64,000 nucleotides of DNA, from assembly GCF_040869045.1 (NCBI RefSeq), contig NC_090319.1, positions 363,399,739 to 363,463,738 on the forward strand. The letters are read 5' to 3'. The position numbers and the translations under genes are program-made. The stretch comes from Eurosta solidaginis (lineage: Eukaryota > Arthropoda > Insecta > Diptera > Tephritidae). The notes below the pieces were generated by a model. The model had not been told where the DNA came from and did no database searches. It worked only from the letters and a program-made list of their open reading frames with translations. Of the stretch, positions 33,802 through 43,915 are shown piece by piece; positions within the stretch are counted from its first letter, which is position 1, and each line of letters begins with the position of its first letter.

Positions 33802-36572
33802 TTACATGTATTCTGCAATAATTGAATCGATTTTAGCAAAAATGCCAATATCATCACTACGGGATATAATATCAGCATCTGTTATTAAATCACAAGAACT
33901 ATCTTCAATTTGTTCTAACGTCATACCAGCAAAGCGTTCCTCATTTAAATTAATGCGTACAGTAGCGCTACCAATACAGACTTTTTTAACATCATCGTAT
34001 TCATATAAAATAAAACTAGCCCAGTCTGCTTGATCTTGTGAGGATGAAGTCACTTCAGGCGATTGATTATTATCGCCAATTTGATTTACTACAATACCAC
34101 TGCAGTACAACTCTTGAATAGTTTCAGCGGATGGCATTGTGGTACTTGATAAATCGGCTAAATTTGGGTTTTCTATTCGCGACTTAGGCGACGACAAATT
34201 AGTTACTTTTATATTAGGTGAAGTTGTAGCAAATACTTGTCTATCAATATCATAACGAACATCTAACGTTAATGGCTGCTGCACACGTGAGGATCCGGTA
34301 TCATTCCAAACTTTTGGTATGTTGAGGCTTGTTACACCCAATATTTGTGTTTCATCATCAGCTTGTATATCTTTAGCTAATGACTGCTGTATAAGCGCGG
34401 TTTCTTCAATTAAACGTTGCTGCGCCAATGATTCCTCATTGCTTCTCTCACTAATTATGTTAATAGTAACATCTGCTTCCACAGGTATAATATTAACATC
34501 AATTTTTCCGTTGTGGTCCCCTCTGTTTTGTTCACTTATGTGTGATGTAACTGTCGTAGAAATAATTTCAATAGGTTTCTGCGGTATTACAGTAACAAAA
34601 CTGTCCGCAGATTGCGTATCATCATCCTCGGAAAACGCTGGAGTGAAACTGTCTGCTATCTTTTCCTCTTCGACGCTACACTTCTTTGTCATAAATATGC
34701 TTTTGTCAATTATATCATCTCTATTAACTGCTGTTGCTTCGTCGCTTGCGTCGTTGTTATTTATCTTTGTTTCGGTACTTGCACAAGTAGAACATTTAAA
34801 GATTGAAACCTTATCTTTAGCGTTTTCTTTTCCTAGTAGGCATTTCGGATTATGAGCACCTACGCTACCACAGAGGGAGCATAACGTAATAGACCATTTA
34901 CCTGTAAACGGAGCCGACAAAGTAAAAATTGGCTTACATAGATATATTTACAATTGTTATAGCCAAACTAACCTTTATTGTAATCTCTTCCTCTAGGACA
35001 GAAGCATAAATCCATATTACACGTACTATGACCACGATGCAAGTCGGTGTATATACCCTTTTGTGTTTCCCAACGCGCATCTCTATCTGGTACAAAAATA
35101 CCCTGTTGCCGTACACTGATACGAAATTCCTCCTTGCGACACCATATGCAACGCAAGTAATAGCCGGCTGCCAATGCATATTTTTGAACGCATACATTAT
35201 GTGCATAACCTTTATTACAGCATTTTCCAAATATGAATACAATCTCATTGTATAAACCCATTTGCCCACGACATATGCTACAACGTTCGAAACTTGATGG
35301 TCGGCTTTTAAGTCCAATTGGTTGGAGTTCCTTTCTCGGTATACAATCATCACAGTATGATCGAAAATCGTTGTGAAATATCAATAGACACCGCTCTAAG
35401 CGTGCACAACGTATATGAAAATATTCTTTGCACTTATGGCATTGAATGGACGCATGCATTCGGCCACAGTAGCAGCATACCCGCTTTGAAGCGGCAGTGA
35501 TTTCTTTACGAATGTCTCGCAACAGAAAGCCATTGATGCCACCACAGTCTTTTCCTCTTTGTGGTAGATGTGTGGAAAGAAGCTAGAATGGGAAAGGAAA
35601 TCGTTTTGGTAATAGTCTAGTTGAGGGGTCGACTGCTAATACGCGACCAAACATATTGACAGAGGTGTCAAAATACGCGTATTAATCTCGAGAACAATGA
35701 TCCGATGGCGGAAAAGAAAAATTTTATCTCTGTCCGGAGATATTTGCAGTTGAAGTTGGCGATTTCCATGTGGTTGTTGTTGTGTTTTTACCCCCAAGAA
35801 AAATTGTGCATCACCGTGGCGGTAGCCACGGTTATACCACACACCCGGACTTAGCATGGCGTAGCCCAGGGTTATTTTTGGTAATAGTATAGTTGAGGGG
35901 TCGACTGCTAATACGCTACCAAAAATGCCGCTACGCCATGCCAAGTCCGGGTGTGTGGTATAACCGTGGCTACCGCCACGGTGACGCACAATTTTTTGGT
36001 GGGTACAACAACAACAACCACATGAAAATCGCCAACTTCAACTGCAAATATCTCCGGACAGAGATAAAATTTTTCTTTTCCGCCATCGGATCATTGTTCT
36101 CGAGATTAATACGCGTCTTTTGACACCTCTCACCTTATTTTTTATAAGCGCGGCCTTCGGCGGCCAACGCAGAAAGGTGGTCTGCGCAAAAATACTATGG
36201 ATCCGACCCCCGGTTTCGGAGGTACCCGCGGGTCTTTTTTCGGTTTTTCATTAACATCTTTTGAACGCGTTAAAATTTTTATTTTCCGCCTTCGGATTAT
36301 TAATACTGATGTCAAGACGCGTGGTTTGACACCTCTCTCGATATTTTTGGTAGCGTATTAGCAGTCGACCCCTCAACTAGACTATTACCATCGTTTTCAT
36401 TTTGGAATATTATAAAAAAAAAATATATATATTATCTTACCAAACAAAAGTAATGCACAGTTATATCACGACTTTGTTGCCAATCGCCGAAAAGTATAAG
36501 GTCATGGGCGCAGTTCGTTTTGTCCTTGCAAATATCACACGTTTTATACTCGAGTATTGCGGAATCGCTCAT
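33802..36572 (-). CDS. pie: PHD/RING-like zinc-finger protein of the G2E3/PHF7/pineapple eye family
   Basis: Three exons on the minus strand: 36441-36572, 34973-35582 and 33802-34901, giving 613 residues. Both introns are GT-AG: 35583-36440 (phase 0, GTAAGA...TTCTAG) and 34902-34972 (phase 1, GTTAGT...TTACAG). The start ATG is 36570-36572 and the stop TAA 33802-33804. Residues 12-103 form an extended PHD: C12, C15, H40, C43, then LPQRGKD and GINGFLL, C80/C81/C83, C92, C95, H100, C103. A second zinc module has C145, C148, C165/C166, H172, C175, C189, C192. A third spans the last splice: IFVPDRDARWE, C232, C237, C239, then ITLCSLCGSVGAHNPKC. The rest (about 300-613) is acidic and low-complexity. 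The order is that of G2E3, PHF7 and Drosophila pineapple eye, proteins linked to ubiquitin ligation and, in flies, stem-cell upkeep. There is no HECT domain. The choice of pie over Phf7 is tentative. Confidence 0.88.
35600..36397. mobile_element. MITE-I copy 1 in intron 1 of the zinc-finger gene
   Basis: The element occupies 35608-36389 (782 bp), flanked by the exact 8-bp duplication ATCGTTTT (35600-35607 and 36390-36397). Terminal inverted repeats of about 45 bp start GGTAATAGTCTAGTTGAGGG. A third copy of that terminus lies inside at 35880-35924 in direct orientation with the left end. The sequences either side of it (about 35640-35872 and 35930-36130) are inverted repeats of each other, with ACCGTGGCGGTAGCCACGG as a shared landmark. 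Non-coding. An 8-bp duplication fits hAT, P or Merlin; the terminal GG is more Merlin-like. Confidence 0.9.
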
Positions 36573-36728
36573 TTACCTTATATGGGGACTTACTATAAAA
36601 ACAACAACAAAGGGAACTTGAACCGATAATACAAATTCAAGAACAAATCGAAATGTTAATTTATTTAAAAAACAAATACAAACTTTTGACTTTAACTGTT
36701 GTCAAACAAAAATTTATTTCAGCTGATT
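36573..36728. promoter_or_regulatory. Presumed 5' flank of the zinc-finger gene
   Basis: About 150 bp of single-copy-looking DNA separate the start codon from a transposon at 36729. The promoter of the minus-strand gene is expected here or inside that transposon. No TATA box or initiator could be singled out. Confidence 0.35.
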
Positions 36729-37056
36729 GCAGAAAATAGTGATGAACGATATTTCACAATCGGTGATTGCTCCCCCGCGAATGAAAAAGCGCTAATAGTG
36801 ATAGCTATTGCTATCCAAATATGCCAGTGATTGGCGATTTTCCTTCAGCATGCAATTCTTTTGAATGACAATCACCTCTGACAGCATTTCGCAACAGCGA
36901 GTGCGGCGATATTTCTTAATGAAGAATGAAAATCACCTCTGGCTGCACTCGGTTGTGGTTATTTTTAGCTAGTTTGCTCTTTCTGGCGATATTATTTTGA
37001 ATTGAAATTTTTATAAACAACGTTTTGACCTGGTTGGCTGCGAAAATTGGACCGTG

Positions 37057-37122
37057 TTATTATTATATTATTATTATTATTAATATTATTATTATTATCA
37101 TTAATATTATTAAACTTTTTTT
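37057..37122 (-). repeat. (TAA)n microsatellite tail of the LINE
   Basis: Plus strand ATTATTATTAATATT repeats at 37057-37111, followed by a T run to 37120. On the minus strand this is poly-A then (AAT)n at the 3' end of the LINE, as in I/R1-related families. Confidence 0.75.
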
Positions 37123-37355
37123 TTTTGTTACGTGGAAGGTGGAAATGCTTTATGCACTAGCCGGGTTGTTAAGCCTCGGTGCTACTCTTTGTAGTAGCGA
37201 GCCTCTCCGAGTGTAGGACTCCCTTTATTTTCCTTCATGGGCTACCCACTAAAACCTAACCTCCCACGACCGGCGCATTTTCCGCACCTGGGACCGCGTT
37301 TAGCATAACTTCGGGTACGGAAGCGCACTACGTGAGCTCTCTGGCTACTCTCACG

Positions 37356-39323
37356 TTATTGGGCTAAGCAACCATCTTGCCGTTTAGTGAGGAGAATATT
37401 CCTTACATATCTGCTGACCATGTCCCATCTGTCATTTCCGCAGGTTATTTTATGGATGACACTGCCCGGGGATAGATCGCCTAGTGTTACTTCCACTCTT
37501 CTTCGTTGCTGTGCGAAGTGATCGCATTCGAAAAAGGTGTGGCGTACGTCGTCTATGAGCCCACAGTATAAGCAATTCGGATTTTCAACCTTGCCCATCC
37601 TGTGGAGGTATTCCCGGAAGTAGCCGTGGCCACTTAAAAACTGTGTCAGGTAGAAGTCGACTTCTCCATGTGGCCGTTCTAGCCATGGCTCCAGCTCGGG
37701 AACCAGTTCCCTGGTCCACTTGCCTGCAGTACTGCAGCTCCAGCGTCGGATAGAATCTTTTCGCCCCTGCGCGGCAGTAACATCTCTGCATACTTCTCCT
37801 CGGAGGTGGTAAATTGATTTCCTCTCCTCAGCGAAAAGATGTATCGGTATAGTTCCCGCAATAACAAGAACTGCGTCTGCGGATACCGTGCGATAAGCTG
37901 CGGCAATTCGTAGCGCCCCTCTGCGTTGGACAGAAGTAATGGCTGCTCGGTACTTTCGGAATTTCATTGTATCCGCCAAAATTTCTGCACCGTACAAGAG
38001 TATAGAATCCGAAGCGGAAGCAAACAGCTTTCTTATACATGGCCTTGGCCCACCTGTGTTTGCCATTAATCGACTTAAGTATCCTATGGTCTGTGCAGTT
38101 TTCTCGCAGGCTCCTTGAAAGTGTTCCAAGAAGGTTAGCTTGCAATCTAGCCTCACCCCAAGGTATTTCGTGGAGTTGCGTGTTTGTACATGTTGTTCTC
38201 CAACCATCATATTCATAATGTTGGGAATTCGTCTCTTCGTGAGGATTACGATCTCAATTTTCGCTGGCGCGAGCTGAAGTCCATGGTCACTCATCCATCT
38301 ATTTACACTGCGCATTACTTGGTTTAATTTAAGCTGCGCCAGCTCGCAGTTCCGCGCTGTAATTACGACAGCCACGTCGTCTGCGAAAGCGGCAAGAAAA
38401 ACACTTTCTGGCATGTGCAAACGAAGGAGGCTGTCATACGAAGCATTCCAGAGGTCGGGACCTAACACCGATCCCTGGGCTGCTCCGCCTGTTATCCTCA
38501 CCTTTCTCTGACCTTGATTTGTTACGTACGTGAGCCAGCGATCTTTTAGGTAGTCCCTTAATATGGCTAGTAGATAAGGAGTTACCTTGAAAGAGTGTTT
38601 CAGCGCATCGATTATGTCGTCCCATCTGACGGAATTGAAGGCATTTTTCACGTCCAGCGTGACCAGTAAGACAACCGGCCTAGCTTGATGGCACGCGGTT
38701 TCGGCTTTCCTTACAGCATTTATAACCTTGGCTATGTCATCTATTGTGGAGTGACCTTTCCGGAACCAATGCTGCCGATGGGACAGACCACCTCCATCTT
38801 CAATGGCTGCTATCAGCCGTTGTTTAAGGAGGCTTTTCATCATTTTCCCAGCCGTGTCGAGCATGTATAATGGTCGAAAAAATGACGGGGAGTTCGGGTC
38901 TCCCTTGCCTTTTGGGATTAGCACGAGGTGCGCTGTCTTCCATCTTGTAGGAAAGATCCTGGCTTCCAGGCATTTGTTATACATATGCAGCAGAAACTCA
39001 GGACTGCTCTTAGCAGCCAGTCTTATTGCTTCAGCTGGTGTCCCATCCAGTCCTAGCGCTTTACCGGCCTTCATTCTGTGTAGTGCCGCTTTTAGCTCAC
39101 CTTCACTGAACGGCTGCACGTCGTGGTCTTCGTGGGTGACGTGGTCACCCTCTCTGCTTGTGCGAGTGAGGAACAGAGCATCTACTATACTTCGCACCTT
39201 TCCCTCATCCATCGTTTGGGTCGGTGGGCGGAATTTCCCCATTACTATTTTTTTATTTTTTTTTATACCCCTGTCCCCAAGGATCACGATCAACTTCTTT
39301 GCAAAGCTTTTTCCAGCTATCAA
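37356..39323 (-). pseudogene. LINE ORF2: reverse transcriptase and C-terminal zinc motif
   Basis: An uninterrupted frame of about 640 residues. RT landmarks in order: ALGLDGTPAEAIR; TAHLVLIPKGKGDP; a changed RPLYMLDTAGK; LVTLDVKNAFNSVRWDDI; GGAAQGSVLGPDLWN; and the catalytic FADDVAV. A thumb/C-terminal region follows, then a CCHC-like motif CLYCGLIDDVRHTFFEC typical of R1/LOA/Jockey-group LINEs. The catalytic FADD is intact. The first ~26 residues of the open frame are a frame-shifted A-rich stretch; the true RT frame joins the endonuclease frame at the A tract 39242-39266. Confidence 0.88.
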
Positions 39324-40340
39324 GTTTGCTTTGCTTTATGGCGGCACAGAGAACCTTTTTTGCTCTTTTGTATGCCTCCGCATGCTCTAGCGCCTCAAAC
39401 CCGCTGCGTGCGCGGATTGCCAACCTTTGCTTTCTGTGGCATACCCTGCGTAGTCCGGCGATTTCGCTACTCCACCAGTGCACTTTTTTTTTACCTCTCC
39501 TAGGCCCTTTTCGAGGCATTGAGGTCTTGCACGCGTGGTTCAGGCAACGCATGGTGGCTTCTACGGAAGCGTTCGCCACTTCGGCACTGTCAACTATCTG
39601 TCGTGCGCTCGCTTGTACAACAGCTGAGAACTTTGCAGCGTCAACCTTATAGGCGTCCCATTTTGTTTTCATATGGGGCAGTCTCCCTGTCCGACTTTGC
39701 CCTGAGTCATTAAAATGGAAGGTGATGTAGTTATGGTCACTACCCGTGAGATCCTCCATCACCCTCCATCTAGCCGCCTTTGACAGCAGGTTTTCCGAAA
39801 CTAATGTAATATCAGGAATAGAGTGTCCAAAGCCTGGTCACCGATATGTCGGGGTCGTGCCGGTATTCAGAATGACCAATCCAAGTCGGGCACCCATTTC
39901 TAGCACTAGCCTTCCTCTGGAGTTAGTCTGGGGCATTCCCCACTCAACAGCCCTAGCATTGAAATCTCCAACGACGACCACGTTACCGAATTCATCACGC
40001 AAATAGTCTTCGAGTAGTTCTAGCTTGTCTTTAAACCCATGAATTGGATCGTTTGGGGACAGGTAGCAGCTCACTAGTGTGGTGTGTGCCACTGTTACGC
40101 GTACGTAGCCGTTTCCGACAACACGGCTTCGTACGTGGGTGCCAGCGTCTACGATCCAGATCGCAGCAGCACCTGTTAAGTCTACGTGCCAGTCACTCCT
40201 GACTCTTACAGTTTCGCTGATGATGGCATAGCTGGCTTCGTTTTCAAGAACCAGTTGGTCCAGCAGACTATCGACTAACCTGCTTCGGTTCAGGTTGCCT
40301 TTGATGAAACTGGTCATTCCCTCCCTGAAGGTGCTGCATG
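39253..40340 (-). pseudogene. LINE ORF2: APE-type endonuclease and linker
   Basis: Likely ORF2 start near 40340 (MTSFIKGNLNRSRL). Endonuclease motifs: QLVLENEASYAIISE, VSCYLSPNDP, VVVGDFNARAVEWGM, TNSRGRLVLEMGARLGL, TGTTPTYR, then HSIPDITLVSE and GSDHNYITF. One in-frame stop (39838-39840, TGA where an arginine codon CGA is expected) interrupts it between TYR and PGFGHS. The frame is otherwise continuous to DPWGQGY, where an expanded A tract (39242-39266) shifts it out of register with the RT. Confidence 0.85.
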
Positions 40341-41080
40341 CTCCAGACCCGGGAAGGTGGTCGACCTTCTCTGACTGGCATAAAAAGCACTTTAGAGTTT
40401 CCGTACAGGCCGAGGCCTGGGGCCACTCTGTCCGCACTTCCAGCAAGCACTGCTTCTATCAGGGCCCTTGCAGTCTGCTTTTTGGTGTCCGTAGCCTAGA
40501 CACCTAAAGCAGCTGCACGTCTACCCTCTGTCTAAGCCTGCATTGCAGCCAGCCGATACAGATCTTGCCCTTGGCTAGTAAAAGGACGCCAACAGCTTCG
40601 TCCACTTCAATGGCTGCCATCTTCTGTTAACGCTGGTTTTCCGAGAAAATAGACACACGGACCTGTCCCGTCGTTTCCCCGCCAGCAGCTTTCCTAACAG
40701 CCTCGGCAACTTCTTCAGCGGTTGCCAGACAGTATATGCCCAGCACCTCTATCCACATTCGCCGTGTAAGCTGCTTGGTTTGGCCCGCTCGCCCGAGATT
40801 CTCTTCGCAGAACCCTCATCGCACTTTTTCTTGACCTCCGGGCCCCCGGTTGCGAACCAGAGTTCGCTCGTGCTCTTTTGTTCCCACGAGCCGCTTTCGG
40901 TTCGGTGTACTCTGCGCTTTTTCCCTCTAATACGCCAATTATACGGCTCAAGTATCCTTGTGCCAATTACCAATTTGCACAAGGATTTGCCCGGTGTGTG
41001 CACTGGTTGCGCTATTTGCGCAGAGAACTGCGCTAAAATCAAAACGATTTTGATATTTACGCATGTATGCAAAAATTGCA
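40341..41080 (-). pseudogene. LINE ORF1 (gag-like) remnant
   Basis: Readable in pieces across frames: AEEVAEAVRKAAGGE, AIEVDEAVGVLLLAKGK, IGWLQCRLRQRVDV, and zinc-knuckle debris ending with LKCFLCQSEKV and GSGACSTFREGM directly before ORF2. These are the RRM-like and CCHC parts expected of LINE ORF1. Several frameshifts and stops are present. The last knuckle reads in frame into ORF2. Confidence 0.7.
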
Positions 41081-41334
41081 CATGCTTTTTTCTTCGTGTG
41101 TGGTGAATCTTACACAGTTTACCTGTGGTTCCTGATAATATAACATCAGTAATTATTGCTTAAAAATGTTAATATCGAAGGCGTAAGGACCATCTCTAGC
41201 TTGTAACAGGAATTCACACAAATTCAAAACCTGTTTCTCTGCTGGTGCTATTGTCGCATTGGCTTTTAACACCGGCGATCGGAGCACCTCACTGATAGTT
41301 CAAAATCGCTGTATCGCCCATCACTAGCAGAAAA

Positions 41335-41711
41335 CGTCTGTACTCTTCTTCTTGACCCAGTGTATTCACAAATTCGAATCGGCTGGGAACAGTAAAGGCT
41401 GATATAGATAAACGCATTGGCTAATTTTTGGCTATTGAAATATTCGTAATTGAAAGACGTTGCACGTTTGATTGTGCGACATTAAGTCTTTGGTTTATTG
41501 AATAAATTATTGTCTTTTATACTAATTTACTTAACCTATACATTCATAAATATCTTAATATTAATAACTAAAAATAAGTACATAGGAAATGGGTTATGCA
41601 TACATGTACGTTTGTATACAGTCTTTGTATACATGTAGTTTTGTATGCATAACTCCTACATGTACTCCTTTGTACAATTTGCAGCGTCAGCAAATCAGTT
41701 TGAATATTTTG
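41335..41711. other. Unassigned stretch
   Basis: No gene seen. 41620-41680 has repeated ATACATGTA and TGTAC words. Confidence 0.4.
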
Positions 41712-41947
41712 GTATTTTCCAGGCATGCTTAACGAACGAAACGATATCATTTCGTTACGATAATCAACGCTAATAAACGAAACGAAGTCACTTCGTTTCG
41801 TTTATTAACGTTAAGAACGTCAAATTAACGTTAATTTGACGATCTTAACGTTAATAAACGAAACGAAGTGACTTCGTTCCGTTTATTAGCGTTGATTATC
41901 GTAACGAAATGATATCGTTTCGTTCGTTAAGCATGCCTGGTATTTTC
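41712..41947. mobile_element. 220-bp palindromic hAT-like element
   Basis: The element 41720-41939 starts CAGGCATGCTTAACG and ends with its complement, flanked by GTATTTTC on both sides (41712-41719 and 41940-41947). The two 110-bp arms are almost perfect complements; I count two mismatches. The centre is near 41829, in GTCAAATTAACGTTAATTTG. Each arm also contains its own smaller palindrome around CGAAGTCACTTCG. CAG...CTG ends and an 8-bp duplication fit hAT. The high arm identity suggests a young insertion. Confidence 0.88.
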
Positions 41948-42227
41948 CCACAATTAGTTGAATGTTTGTATGTATATTACAATGGGTTGTGTGTTTATAT
42001 GTATAATTTATTAACTGTGATATGTGTCTCATATTCGGCATTCCGTGCCGTCTGGGTTAGTTCAATAATTGTAATATAATTATTACTAAAATATATTTGA
42101 ATTTGTTATGCGTAAAGCCGCAAGTATGTTACAGTAGGTGTGGCATATAATGATACAATACAGTGTGTGTCGTATAATGCTACACTATGTCAAAGCGCAG
42201 GCGTACAGAGCGTTCAAATATAATAAC

Positions 42228-42752
42228 AGTCACGACACATAAGCAATTTTTCATATAGAAGAGTTTAACACAAGCTTCTGCTTTATGAGTACATTGCACG
42301 TATTTTAATGGAGAACGGTAGAATGAGTGGCACTGGCGCCATCTGTTATTGAAAAGTAGTCATCTCTCAAATTTTGTTCCAAGCAAACCATAAGAAGAAG
42401 AATTTGACATTTTCTTTGGCTAAGGGTGTTGGCACAATTTGCAAGTGAAATTATTTTTCCCACTGGTTGGTAAATTTTCTAACATTTTTCGCAATTAAAA
42501 ACAGCAATATAACAATCGATTACGACGCAAAATATGTTAGCAGGTATTTTTATTTGGAGAATGTTTATAACAGTGCTTCGCGAAATTTTGTATGTGAATG
42601 GGAAAGGCGTAATAACCTTCAATTGCAACGTCTGAAGTGTTTTCATATTTACAAACGCAACACCTTGGTTGATTGTGGCGATGTTATTGGAATGCATAAG
42701 CTTGTGTTAAACGCATCTATATGAAAAATGTCATTGTGTCACCGCCTTAAGA
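42228..42752. mobile_element. MITE-A copy 3, complete
   Basis: Inverted ends: GACACATAAGCAATTTTTCA with AGTTTAACACAAGCTT on the left, and AAGCTTGTGTTAAACGC with TGAAAAATGTCATTGTGTC on the right. The body is the reverse complement of 3712-4240. Non-coding. Confidence 0.78.
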
Positions 42753-42763
42753 CGCCAATCACC

Positions 42764-43574
42764 CTCAACACATGTTCAAAGAGGATAAATATAATAGGGG
42801 GACTCATGATAGCATATAAACTTATAAGGTGTAAAATTATATCCATTTACACACGCTGTTATATGAACGCACCTAGTAATACTCTTGATAAACTTGATTG
42901 TTTATCAGCTGTATTATTGCCGAACAACATTTTTTGATTGTTATACAAATTAAAAAATGCCAAGATTAAGTGAAAAATCAAAACTAAAACGTCTTTACTA
43001 AGATATTCTTGTAAATTACTTGCTGATGGAGATTTCTGATGAAAATGCCTGCTGTAATGTCTGCAAGGTTGCATTCCTTTGAGTTTATTGCGTTTACACA
43101 ATGAAATGTGCGCGTAAATTTACACAAATTGTGTAAATGATTTTTCATACAAAATTTGACAGCTCGTGCGTAAACTAGATAAATTTATACGTTTACACAC
43201 TTTATAAGGCATTTATACGGTTACATGAGTCCCCCTAATATGAGCCGTCACTCGTTATTTTTTAGGCATTTACTCGATGTAAACTATGAGGTAGTCGCTA
43301 CTTTCTTTTTGGGCGAGATGTTTATAAATGTCTTCCATACATTTTCATGGGGTAATTGTGTTTATTTTTCCGACTGTATTTAATTAATTATTTAATTCTC
43401 TTTCCAAAAAACACTTTTGCATAAAGTGACAACACCGCATGGATAAATGGAAGGCAATTCAAAATGTCCCTCATAAAACAAAAGTAGCGACTACTTCACA
43501 GTTTACATCGAGTAAATGCCTAAAAAATACCGAGTGACGGCTCTTATTATATTTATCCTCTTTGACATGTTGAG
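42764..43574. mobile_element. MITE-B copy 1, split by another MITE
   Basis: Long inverted ends: AAAGAGGATAAATATAATA (42778-42796) and GAGCCGTCACTCG (from 43242) on the left; CGAGTGACGGCTC and TTATATTTATCCTCTTTGAC on the right. The arms extend inward through GGCATTTACTCGATGTAAAC and AGTCGCTACTTT. The left arm is interrupted by 42797-43235. Confidence 0.8.
42792..43240. mobile_element. MITE-K inserted in MITE-B
   Basis: The element is 42797-43235 (439 bp), with ends GGGGGACTCATG and CATGAGTCCCCC, flanked by the 5-bp duplication TAATA (42792-42796 and 43236-43240). Comparison with the intact right arm of MITE-B shows the uninterrupted target TAATAAGAGCC. Superfamily not assigned. Confidence 0.78.
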
Positions 43575-43584
43575 CAAATCCAAA

Positions 43585-43915
43585 AAAAAAAACTATAATA
43601 AGAGACGTCACTCGTTACTTTGCGTAATGTTCTTCGTTAGGTTAATCGCAGTTTTTTTTTTGGTGAGATGTGCATAAATGTCTTCTATACATTTCGTGGG
43701 GTAATTGTGTTTATTTTTCCAACTTTATTTAATTAATTAATTAATTGTCTTTCCAAAAAAACATTTGCATACGGTGCCTACACGGCATGGATAAATGCGA
43801 GACAATTAAAAATGACCCTCATAGAAAACATTAGGCATCAATTTTTTTGATTTCCAGCGAGTTACTCGCCACTCGTAGCAGACTGGTGGCTCTTATTTAT
43901 TTATCCTCTTTGGTG
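43585..43915. mobile_element. MITE-B copy 2, diverged
   Basis: ATAATAAGAGACGTCACTCG at the left and GTGGCTCTTATTTATTTATC with CTCTTTGG at the right. The body shares GGTAATTGTGTTTATTTTTC and GGCATGGATAAATG with copy 1. The arms are more decayed. Confidence 0.7.

Larger units (their letters stand above)
37112..41080 (-). mobile_element. R1/LOA-like non-LTR retrotransposon, nearly full length but dead
   Basis: Minus-strand order: ORF1 remnant with gag-like zinc knuckles (about 40340-41080), ORF2 endonuclease and linker (39253-40340), reverse transcriptase and C-terminal zinc motif (37356-39323), then a 3' UTR of about 240 bp ending in an A run and (AAT)n. It lies inside MITE-J. No clean target duplication was found. 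Inactive because of a stop codon, a frameshift and ORF1 breaks described in the sub-entries. Confidence 0.85.
36729..41334. mobile_element. hAT-type MITE-J split by a LINE
   Basis: TAGTGATGAACGATA (36737-36751) and TATCGCCCATCACTA (41312-41326) are inverted ends. They are flanked by an exact 8-bp duplication GCAGAAAA (36729-36736 and 41327-41334). The original non-coding element had only about 550 bp. The LINE at about 37055-41080 was inserted into it later. End sequence and duplication length fit the hAT superfamily. Confidence 0.75.

Noticed and set aside
34319..34855. 178-residue plus-strand frame opposite exon 3 of the zinc-finger gene
   Set aside because: Antisense shadow of a true coding exon; no domain.
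34934..35353. 139-residue minus-strand frame overlapping exon 2
   Set aside because: Out-of-frame shadow; the zinc-ligand pattern and splice sites support the other frame.
35893..36123. 76-residue frame in intron 1
   Set aside because: Lies in the inverted repeats of MITE-I and recurs in reverse at 35636-35989; transposon shadow.
42467..42724. Frames similar to those at 3772-4022, suggesting a conserved small protein
   Set aside because: The DNA of MITE-A is conserved in both strands and both orientations with inverted ends; there is no codon-biased conservation.
43025..43060. CTGATGA near 43034 as a third hammerhead
   Set aside because: No stem II and no GAAA at the proper distance.
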